A stretch of DNA of 5,204 nucleotides from an uncultured Armatimonadota bacterium (GTDB lineage Bacteria > Armatimonadota > Armatimonadia > Armatimonadales > Armatimonadaceae): assembly GCA_903881535.1 (NCBI GenBank), contig CAIRTT010000131.1, positions 1 through 5,204 on the forward strand, read 5' to 3'. Both the position numbers and the translations under genes were made by a program. The notes below the pieces were generated by a model. The model worked only from the letters and a program-made list of their open reading frames with translations, was not told the DNA's origin and ran no database searches. This document shows, piece by piece, positions 1 to 4,635 of this stretch; position 1 is the stretch's first letter, and every line of letters starts with the position of its first letter.

Positions 1-108
1 AAACGGTTTTCGTTTGTCCAGCCATGTGAACCGTCTCTCCTTCAAAAGAAGAAAAAATCAGCTTCCTAGTACATTCAGGAGACAAATGTTTTGCGGTGCC
101 ACGTTCTG
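1..108. repeat. 113-bp-period direct repeat, copy A
   Basis: Positions 1-108 recur at 114-221 with 102 of 108 bases identical. The differences are at 60, 61, 67, 69, 72 and 100, five of them clustered at 60-72. The copy begins at the window edge, so it may extend or be preceded by further copies to the left. It contains a TTCAGGAGACAAATG stretch on the plus strand (AGGAGA at 77-82, ATG at 86). On the minus strand it contains GGAGAG about 9 nt before an ATG at 25-23. That minus-strand frame opens MAGQTKTV and leaves the window, so a minus-strand gene could start here. Internal complementary pairs ACGGTT/AACCGT (3-8 and 29-34) and CTTC/GAAG (40-43 and 48-51) could form small hairpins. I do not recognise the repeat family. 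Confidence 0.9.
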
Positions 109-113
109 CGTGT

Positions 114-221
114 AAACGGTTTTCGTTTGTCCAGCCATGTGAACCGTCTCTCCTTCAAAAGAAGAAAAAATCCCCTTCCCAATAGATTCAGGAGACAAAT
201 GTTTTGCGGTGCAACGTTCTG
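114..221. repeat. 113-bp-period direct repeat, copy B
   Basis: This is the second copy of the repeat, separated from copy A by only 5 bp. The right end of the shared sequence (to 221) lies 5 bp before the TATAAT box of the tRNA promoter, and TTGCGG inside this copy sits at the right distance to act as the -35 element. The minus-strand frame that would start at 138 (MAGQTKTVYTQNVAPQ...) ends at a stop at 58-60 after 26 codons. Copy B therefore does not lead into a long minus-strand gene, whereas the equivalent frame in copy A is still open at the window edge. Near identity of the copies implies a recent duplication or ongoing gene conversion. Confidence 0.9.
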
Positions 222-232
222 GTCGATATAAT
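204..232 (+). promoter_or_regulatory. Promoter of the tRNA-Pro gene
   Basis: A perfect sigma-70-type -10 box, TATAAT, lies at 227-232. It is preceded with a 17-bp spacer by TTGCGG at 204-209, which matches the -35 consensus TTGACA at its first three positions. The tRNA begins 13 bp after the -10 box, leaving a few nucleotides of 5' leader for RNase P to remove. The -35 half lies inside repeat copy B and the -10 half lies just outside it. Copy A has no TATAAT at the equivalent spot. Confidence 0.7.
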
Positions 233-244
233 GACGCTCGTTAT

Positions 245-317
245 CGGGGCGTAGCGCAGTTGGTAGCGCGCGACATTTGGGATGTTGAGGTCGCATGTTC
301 GAATCATGTCGCCCCGA
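245..317 (+). tRNA. tRNA-Pro (anticodon UGG)
   Basis: This is a complete 73-nt cloverleaf. The acceptor arm pairs CGGGGCG (245-251) with CGCCCCG (310-316), followed by discriminator A317. The D arm is GCGC/GCGC (254-257, 266-269) with the G18G19 pair at 262-263. The anticodon arm pairs CGACA (271-275) with TGTTG (283-287), with one G-U pair, around loop TTTGGGA (276-282), giving anticodon UGG at 278-280. The T arm pairs GCATG (293-297) with CATGT (305-309), with loop TTCGAAT. The overall sequence resembles bacterial tRNA-Pro, including the TTTGGGA loop. The 3' CCA is not encoded (TCG follows A317), so a CCA-adding nucleotidyltransferase is needed. UGG reads CCA and CCG and, depending on U34 modification, possibly all proline codons. 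Confidence 0.97.
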
Positions 318-323
318 TCGGAG

Positions 324-352
324 AACCGGACAGAGCAATCTGTCCGGTTTTT
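324..352 (+). terminator. Rho-independent terminator after tRNA-Pro
   Basis: An 11-bp perfect stem (324-334 with 339-349) closes on a GCAA tetraloop of the stable GNRA class and is followed by a run of five T ending at 352. It starts 7 nt after the tRNA. It lies between two converging genes, 8 nt or less from the panD stop codon, and the same stem could act in the opposite direction. The minus-strand tail is TTCTCC, so termination of panD transcripts here would be weaker. Confidence 0.9.
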
Positions 353-357
353 GGTTT

Positions 358-726
358 CTATAGACTTGGTGTGCAGGTCGTCTCGGTGATTTTGTTTTCC
401 ACATCCACATACACAACCGTTTGCGTAATGTCACCAAGCTCCGTGACTGGAATATGCTCTATGCGGTTGATGACAATGATGTCCCCGCGCGAGAAAAGAT
501 GTGCCGGAGGACCATTGAGAACAATGCTCTGTGGGTCTCCTGGGATGACGTATGTTTCCCAGTGGTTGCCATTCATGACATTGTTTATGTGAACCAGCTC
601 AAACTTCATCAGACCCGCGGCGGCAATGAGCTCCGGGCAGATGGCGATAGAGCCTTTGTAGTCAGCATTAGCATCCGTGACCGTCGCACGGTGAATCTTG
701 GCGGTTACAAAGAGGCGTTGGCGCAT
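358..726 (-). CDS. panD: Aspartate 1-decarboxylase (PanD), divergent
   Basis: This 122-residue protein matches pyruvoyl-dependent aspartate decarboxylases along its length. The enzyme converts L-aspartate to beta-alanine and CO2 in the cytoplasm, for pantothenate and coenzyme A. Visible family marks are KIHRATVTDAN (residues 10-20), the self-cleavage site Gly25-Ser26 in YKGS (the serine becomes the pyruvoyl group), Lys10, His12, Tyr23, Thr58-Tyr59 in ETYVIPG, and the LNGPPAH segment (70-76) followed by RGDIIVI. Two oddities: the position of E. coli Arg54, a substrate-binding residue, is His55 (NGNHWETY), and the loop usually reading RGSGV is two residues shorter (DPQSI, 64-68). The start at 726 has GGAG 8 nt upstream. 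Stop is TAG. The gene follows the exosortase/EpsI-like gene by 47 bp on the same strand and may be co-transcribed with it. No panB or panC is in view. Family membership is confident; the exact activity is slightly less so because of the substitutions. Confidence 0.92.
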   Translation of the reverse strand: MRQRLFVTAKIHRATVTDANADYKGSIAICPELIAAAGLMKFELVHINNVMNGNHWETYVIPGDPQSIVLNGPPAHLFSRGDIIVINRIEHIPVTELGDITQTVVYVDVENKITETTCTPSL

Positions 727-773
727 AGTCGTTACTCCGGGGGCAGGTTTGTTTAGGGGTTGGGCTAGCGAGG

Positions 774-2726
774 TTACTTCAGATTCTGCTGGATATTCTC
801 GCTGAATGTGTCCAGCTTGTCCTCTACTGCTTTACAGGCTTCATCAGATGTGCAGGTTGAGTCCAGCCGCACGATGACGGTAGGTGACCCCCCCATAACT
901 TGGCGGATGCCTTTGAGGATTCGGCTTGGCAGGTTTCTAACGCGGCCCATCTTTGACATCGTCTCTATATGACCACTTTGCTCCTGCTCCCAGTAGTCCA
1001 CGATAATGCGCTTTTGAGGTGTGGCCGTGCTGCGGAAGAGCATCCGTCGAACTTTCGCATTCCCTTTACTTGGGAGCTGTCCGGCGAAAGTGAAATCTCC
1101 CTCTGCCATACAGACCGTTGGGTCGTGGTAGGCATCGAGGTGAGCTCCCGAAACAATCGTAAGGGCAACTTCGGGTGCATTGGCCAGTTTGTAAATGTAT
1201 ATGCTGCCTCTGGGATTACCAATCATCTCACGATATTGGATGCCAAATGGCTCTTCAGTTGCAAGGTAGCCCGCGATCGCGAGAGGGGGGATTGGCATCC
1301 AGCTGGCTTGCGAGCGGACCTGCTTTGCCTGCGATACTGCAATACCCACAACGATTGCCATTAGAGAGATGGATGCGATCATAACGATGTCATTGACATT
1401 CGCTTTGGCGCGAGGCTTGTAGACCCGCCGCATCGATGCAATCCCCATCAGCACTCCAAGTACGACCCCAAGGGTCGCTTCGGCGATCAGGAGGAGCTTG
1501 ATGGTGGCTGGGGATGCGGAAACTTTTAGCATCCCGTGCCAGATTGCAAGCAGGGATTCGGGAAGCGGGATGCACAGGAGAACCATCACCAGTGAAACTG
1601 GAAAAAGTCGCTTGCCGTGGAGGTGCCCGGATGACCGTGCGGTCAGCACCAGAATAAGTGTGAGCGCTGAGAATGTTACCGTCGGTGCGTGACCAACCGT
1701 ACCGAGAATCAGAATAATCGCTGCAACCACAAAGCCAAGCCATGTGTTGATGGTCACTTTGTCCTGAAGGCGAGGAGGCATCAGGAGACAGGTAAATACG
1801 CTGCTCACAAGCGCCCCAAAGCTGAGGATTTGCCATGGAGCCGCAACAGCTGCCGACATCCAATATCCACGTGGGAGGTCCATGATCAAGGATATGGGCC
1901 GATCGATGGCATCTCGTGATGTGTTGAAGAGCCACGGACTATCGATTCTGAGAAGCACGAGCGTGAGACCAATCACGCCTACGCGGAGGGCTATATGGAG
2001 CACTTTTTGGCTAAGTGACAGGCTTTCATAGCCATGTAGGGTTTCTGGTGTATGTAATGGCGCGACAAAAAAGTCATCATCCTCATCTACGGGCATTTGC
2101 CGGTAGTCATCGTAGCCACCCATGCTGACGGCCTTCAGCTGCTCCAATGCCTGCTTGGCGAGGAGGCGCTCTCGGAGGATGAAAAGCGTGATCAAGCCTA
2201 CAACCAAGAGGCCTCCAAAAATGAGGATGTCTCTTATGGCGATACGTGTTCCACCTTGAATGGGAGGATTGTACGGAAGAATTTTGCCGACAAAGGTGTG
2301 ACGCTCATCCCCAACCTTGGATTCAAGCCTCGCGACACCATCCGTGATTACGATATCCCAGCGCGTCGCCGTCGTTCTCGAAAGTCTATCCATGACGAGT
2401 GAAATACCAGATGTGCCTTTGGCTGCCGGTGTGATGTTCAGCAGGACTGGGACTTTGTCCTTTGAAAGTGCATAGAGGTTCATCGCCGAGAAGAGGCTTG
2501 TCGACTCAAGGCTGCCATCCATAAAGCTGATTTCAGCTGCATATACAGCAAGGACTCCGCCGGGCTTCTGTTCCGCCATCAGGGATAGAACCACTGAAAG
2601 TGGAAACGTTTGATTACCACCTGTAGATGAAACGCCGTCAAATTTGACGGCATACGCCTTGAGTGGCTCTGCGGATGACCGGAGTGGCGACATTGTAATC
2701 AGTGCAACCACTAAGAGCAGCAACAT
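774..2726 (-). CDS. Membrane protein with exosortase-like core and EpsI (DUF3485)-like C-terminal domain
   Basis: From ATG at 2726 the protein has 650 residues. It opens with a signal-like hydrophobic stretch ending RSSA|EPL near residue 19. An extracytoplasmic region of about 140 residues follows, then a membrane helix (~166-184), an acidic cytoplasmic linker with DEDDD (~215-219), and about seven helices between 243 and 465. The core contains FPVS...IPLPE (375-390), which resembles the exosortase pre-catalytic helix, and then EATLG (416-420) where exosortases have EACSG. The catalytic Cys and the following Arg pattern are absent. Residues ~482-642 resemble EpsI/DUF3485, with HDPTVC (534-539) and DYWEQEQSG. 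Exosortases process PEP-CTERM-type sorting signals at the membrane, and EpsI proteins accompany them. Activity here is unproven, and an inactive or repurposed homologue is possible. The start is uncertain: no SD is seen at 2726, TTG at 2750 would add a charged n-region, ATG 2828 and GTG 2870 are also open, and none has a good SD. Confidence 0.6.
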   Translation of the reverse strand: MLLLLVVALITMSPLRSSAEPLKAYAVKFDGVSSTGGNQTFPLSVVLSLMAEQKPGGVLAVYAAEISFMDGSLESTSLFSAMNLYALSKDKVPVLLNITPAAKGTSGISLVMDRLSRTTATRWDIVITDGVARLESKVGDERHTFVGKILPYNPPIQGGTRIAIRDILIFGGLLVVGLITLFILRERLLAKQALEQLKAVSMGGYDDYRQMPVDEDDDFFVAPLHTPETLHGYESLSLSQKVLHIALRVGVIGLTLVLLRIDSPWLFNTSRDAIDRPISLIMDLPRGYWMSAAVAAPWQILSFGALVSSVFTCLLMPPRLQDKVTINTWLGFVVAAIILILGTVGHAPTVTFSALTLILVLTARSSGHLHGKRLFPVSLVMVLLCIPLPESLLAIWHGMLKVSASPATIKLLLIAEATLGVVLGVLMGIASMRRVYKPRAKANVNDIVMIASISLMAIVVGIAVSQAKQVRSQASWMPIPPLAIAGYLATEEPFGIQYREMIGNPRGSIYIYKLANAPEVALTIVSGAHLDAYHDPTVCMAEGDFTFAGQLPSKGNAKVRRMLFRSTATPQKRIIVDYWEQEQSGHIETMSKMGRVRNLPSRILKGIRQVMGGSPTVIVRLDSTCTSDEACKAVEDKLDTFSENIQQNLK

Positions 2727-2890
2727 GCGTGGCAAATGGATGTTTTTCAATTCAGTGTAATCGTACCAATATTGGACGCGATTGCAGGGTGAATGATGAC
2801 GGATTCTTAGGTGTTTGGCAATTTCCATGCCAAACTTAGGAAGTCTGACGAAAGGTGTGCAAAAAAACACAATTAATATTGCAAATGTGT

Positions 2891-2919
2891 CTAATACATG
2901 ACATTATGCCGCTAAGCAA
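2891..2919 (-). promoter_or_regulatory. Possible promoter for the exosortase/EpsI-like gene
   Basis: Read on the minus strand, TTGCTT (2919-2914) is separated by 17 bp from TATTAG (2896-2891). These match the -35 and -10 consensus at 3 and 4 of 6 positions. The spacing is ideal and the location in the AT-rich part of the intergenic region is sensible, but the matches are weak. If used, transcripts would begin near 2884, upstream of all candidate start codons of the gene, leaving a leader of about 160 nt before ATG 2726. Confidence 0.25.
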
Positions 2920-3044
2920 AATTCGGGGTTCGCGGCTTTACAAGCATAATTGCTCATTTGAGACTCGACATCCGTGTCATGTGTCAAGGGGGATTACCAG
3001 ATGTATGTCCGGTAACTAATGTTCTGAGAGCTCGTTATAACTTC

Positions 3045-3059
3045 GATACGGTTCGTATC
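3045..3059. repeat. Short perfect inverted repeat in the divergent intergenic region
   Basis: GATACG-GTT-CGTATC is a perfect 6-bp inverted repeat with a 3-bp centre, about 165 bp upstream of the prepilin-like start codon. There is no T-run after it, so it is not a terminator. Its size would suit a dimeric regulator, but no regulator gene is present in the window and a 6-bp palindrome can occur by chance. Confidence 0.35.
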
Positions 3060-3212
3060 TAGTAATTGTTCCTGCGGACTGTGCAAATTTTGCTGATGTG
3101 AACGCGCCGGATTAGTGGCGCCGCCACGAATCATTATTAGTATTGCTTGGAATCATCCGAGGCGTGTTAAGAGTCATCAAGACAACCCGGAAAGCCTCAA
3201 AGATTTAGGTTC

Positions 3213-3218
3213 GGAGGT
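3213..3218 (+). promoter_or_regulatory. Ribosome binding site that sets the prepilin start at 3223
   Basis: GGAGGT at 3213-3218 is an almost full anti-Shine-Dalgarno complement, with the GGAGG core 5 nt before ATG 3223. It is the strongest SD in the window. It decides the start in favour of 3223 over the GTG at 3115. The choice also gives a short 13-residue leader peptide, as expected for a prepilin. Confidence 0.85.
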
Positions 3219-3222
3219 AGCT

Positions 3223-4146
3223 ATGCAGTCTTCATTCGCAAATGTGCGTTCACGTAACGCCTTCACGCTCATCGAGCTTCTCGTCGTCATCGCGATTATC
3301 GCGATCCTCGCCGCAATCCTCTTCCCTGTGTTCGCACAGGCACGTGGTGCAGCACGTCAGGCATCCTGTCTGTCCAACGTCAAGCAGGTTGCACTCGCAT
3401 CCATGATGTATGCGCAGGACTATGATGAGACCCTGCCACGTATGGACAATAATGGTTCCTGTGGCTATGGTCAAAATCCATGTCAGACGCCTGACTGGGC
3501 AGACATGACTCTTGCACCTGGCGCTGACATCAATGCACAGATTGCAAACTCGACCGTTGGATACTTTGGTGTCCTTCAGCCTTACATCAAGAACTGGAAG
3601 ATCGGCGAGTGTCCTGAAATTGGTGCATCCAAGTGGGCGCAGATTGTTTCTGGAGGCTTCGGTGTGAACTGGGGCGGCGCTTACAGCAAGGCTAAAGAGC
3701 CTGTTTACCAGGCGATGCTTGGCCAGATGGCTGTTTCCCTCAATGTTGTTGACTGGGGTGCTGACTGGGCAACCGATACTGCACGCGGCAAGATTAGCGC
3801 TATTGCACGTCCTGCGGATGTCATGATGTTCGTTGGTGAGTCTGCTTGGGACTGGAACGGAGTCCAGAACCTCGGACTTGGCAACGGTGCTGTGTGGGCA
3901 GCTGCTGTTGATGGCAGCCCATGTGGTGGTGGAGACGGCTTTACCTGGTATCGCCATAAGGGTGAAACAACCAACTTCTTTGGATTCTCTTCGACCCCAG
4001 CAAAGAACCCAAACAAGCGCGGTTTCGCGAATGTCGGTTTCTGCGATGGTCACGTGAAGGCACTGAAGCATGGCACGCTCGAGAGCTGTGCATACGATGC
4101 CAGCCGTAACCAGTACTACTACCCGTTCTGGGAAACCCGCTTCTAA
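3223..4146 (+). CDS. Prepilin-type pseudopilin-like exported protein (H-X9-DG family, variant)
   Basis: This 307-residue protein has a class III leader: a 13-residue basic segment (MQSSFANVRSRNA), then FTLIELLVVIAIIAILAAIL (14-33) as the membrane/assembly helix. A prepilin peptidase would cut after Ala13, leaving N-terminal Phe14 and the conserved Glu at mature position 5 (Glu18). The residue before the cut is Ala, not the usual Gly. Next come QARGAARQASCLSNVKQ and MYAQDYDETLP, hallmarks of the bacterial family often called DUF1559/H-X9-DG. The C-terminus has FCDGHVKAL (273-281). The family's His is probably His245 (YRHKGE), which puts it 29 rather than 9 residues before Asp275, as if ~20 residues were inserted. 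All 11 Arg codons are CGT or CGC, which suggests high expression. It probably acts on the cell surface or in a type II secretion/type IV pilus-like fibre. The exact role is unknown for the family. A terminator 15 bp downstream suggests a single-gene transcript. Confidence 0.9.
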   Translation: MQSSFANVRSRNAFTLIELLVVIAIIAILAAILFPVFAQARGAARQASCLSNVKQVALASMMYAQDYDETLPRMDNNGSCGYGQNPCQTPDWADMTLAPGADINAQIANSTVGYFGVLQPYIKNWKIGECPEIGASKWAQIVSGGFGVNWGGAYSKAKEPVYQAMLGQMAVSLNVVDWGADWATDTARGKISAIARPADVMMFVGESAWDWNGVQNLGLGNGAVWAAAVDGSPCGGGDGFTWYRHKGETTNFFGFSSTPAKNPNKRGFANVGFCDGHVKALKHGTLESCAYDASRNQYYYPFWETRF

Positions 4147-4161
4147 GCGTTCGCTAACATG

Positions 4162-4197
4162 TATCCCGGCACTCTCAATGGGTTGCCGGGATATTTT
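4162..4197 (+). terminator. Rho-independent terminator after the prepilin-like gene
   Basis: A 10-bp perfect stem, TATCCCGGCA (4162-4171) with TGCCGGGATA (4184-4193), encloses a 12-nt loop and is followed by TTTT (4194-4197). It begins 15 bp after the stop codon. The T-run is short, but the GC-rich stem is strong. It separates the prepilin transcript from the small lipoprotein gene. Confidence 0.8.
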
Positions 4198-4215
4198 GGA
4201 TGTACGGACACAAAG

Positions 4216-4247
4216 GACGTCAGGAGAGCAAATGCTCTGGTGACGTC
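4216..4247 (+). promoter_or_regulatory. Leader hairpin with embedded SD and three-codon minicistron
   Basis: GACGTCA (4216-4222) pairs perfectly with TGACGTC (4241-4247). Inside, after a symmetric GG/GG mismatch, AGAGC (4225-4229) pairs with GCTCT (4234-4238) around a 4-nt loop. There is no T-run, so it is not a classic terminator. The 5' arm carries AGGAGA (4222-4227) 4 nt before an ATG (4232) that reads Met-Leu-Trp-stop (4232-4243), wholly inside the hairpin. The true SD of the lipoprotein (AGGAGA, 4259-4264) follows 11 nt later in nearly the same local sequence, CAGGAGACAAA. The structure is directly visible; a regulatory role is inference. Confidence 0.5.
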
Positions 4248-4273
4248 TATTTACTTTCAGGAGACAAACATCA

Positions 4274-4552
4274 ATGAATAAATTTGCTTTGATTGCAGCC
4301 GCAGCGCTGACATTTGGCTGCTTGCTCACCGGATGCAGCACCGAGCCTGATCCAAACGAAACCGCCGTTATAAAGGGAGAACCTGCCGGAGGTGCACCTG
4401 AAGGCGCAAAGCGTCCATCCAACCCATTTGCAGGGGCACCTGATGGAATGGGCGGACCTGCTGGAGGCAAGGGTGGCATGAAGAAGGGTGGTTCGGCGGG
4501 TGGTGCTCCAACCCCTGGAGCCGGCGCCGCAGCTGCTCCTAACGGACAGTAG
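4274..4552 (+). CDS. Small Gly/Ala/Pro-rich lipoprotein, hypothetical
   Basis: This 92-residue product has a lipoprotein signal: MNK, a hydrophobic segment (4-17), and the lipobox LTGC at 18-21, so Cys21 should be lipidated and become the mature N-terminus. The residue after it is Ser, not Asp. The mature part (71 residues after Cys21) starts STEPDPNETAVIKGEP and becomes low-complexity from about residue 37, rich in Gly, Ala, Pro and Lys (GGPAGGKGG, GAGAAAAP). No enzymatic domain is visible. It is probably a flexible, surface- or periplasm-facing tail or spacer. The start at 4274 is set by AGGAGA at 4259-4264 with a 9-nt spacer. It lies between two terminators and has its own structured leader, so it is likely a monocistronic unit. 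I do not recognise a named family. Confidence 0.8.
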   Translation: MNKFALIAAAALTFGCLLTGCSTEPDPNETAVIKGEPAGGAPEGAKRPSNPFAGAPDGMGGPAGGKGGMKKGGSAGGAPTPGAGAAAAPNGQ

Positions 4553-4568
4553 TCTTAATGATAGATCA

Positions 4569-4602
4569 GGCCCCGGACACCTCATACGGATGGACCGGGG
4601 TC
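4569..4602 (+). terminator. Probable terminator after the small lipoprotein gene
   Basis: GGCCCCGG (4569-4576) pairs with CCGGGGTC (4595-4602), 8 bp with one G-U, around an 18-nt loop. It starts 17 bp after the TAG stop. The following TTGTCGTTT is only moderately T-rich, so termination may be partial and could allow some read-through to the next lipoprotein gene. Confidence 0.5.
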
Positions 4603-4635
4603 TTGTCGTTTGATAATTAGCGGATAATCATCCAA

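Larger units (their letters stand above)
2727..3222. other. Divergent intergenic region
   Basis: This ~500-bp stretch separates the minus-strand exosortase/EpsI-like gene from the plus-strand prepilin-like gene and must hold both promoters. The part from 2727 to 2870 could instead code an N-terminal extension of the minus-strand gene if an upstream start is used. The plus-strand reading frame upstream of 3223 is open back to a GTG at 3115, but that start has no SD and would put 36 residues ahead of the prepilin leader, so it is treated as untranslated. It is relatively AT-rich around 2860-2920. It contains two short inverted repeats, listed separately. I see no RNA gene, riboswitch or terminator-like hairpin with a T-run in it. 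Confidence 0.6.

Noticed and set aside
1..221. CRISPR array
   Set aside because: There are only two copies, the repeat is 108 bp with a 5-bp gap, and there are no unique spacers of similar length.
245..352. Phage or island attachment site at the tRNA-Pro gene
   Set aside because: No integrase gene is present, there is no second copy of the tRNA 3' end in the window, and the genes next to it are housekeeping or envelope genes.
75..437. A 120-codon minus-strand frame running through the tRNA gene and the repeats
   Set aside because: It crosses the tRNA-Pro gene, its promoter and terminator, and overlaps the end of panD. Its sequence is just the repeat and the tRNA read as codons.
209..592. 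A plus-strand frame from repeat copy B through the tRNA into panD antisense
   Set aside because: It includes the whole tRNA and terminator and overlaps panD on the opposite strand, with no protein-family signal.
1390..1935. A 181-codon minus-strand frame, with other frames at 969-1364, 1689-1919 and 2097-2402
   Set aside because: All overlap the long exosortase/EpsI-like gene in other frames. None has an SD or a recognisable motif.
3115..3222. N-terminal extension of the prepilin-like protein from GTG at 3115
   Set aside because: There is no SD at 3115, while GGAGGT sits ideally before ATG 3223. The extension would place 49 residues before the prepilin cleavage site.
4216..4247. Leader hairpin as a Rho-independent terminator
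   Set aside because: It is followed by TATTTACTTT rather than a T-run, and a clear terminator for the upstream gene already lies at 4162-4197.
3250..4479. A 409-codon open frame on the minus strand, antisense to the prepilin-like and lipoprotein genes
   Set aside because: It covers most of a well-supported prepilin-like gene with clear motifs and a strong SD. The antisense product is low-quality in composition with no recognisable domain, and the opening is explained by the biased codon use of the sense gene.
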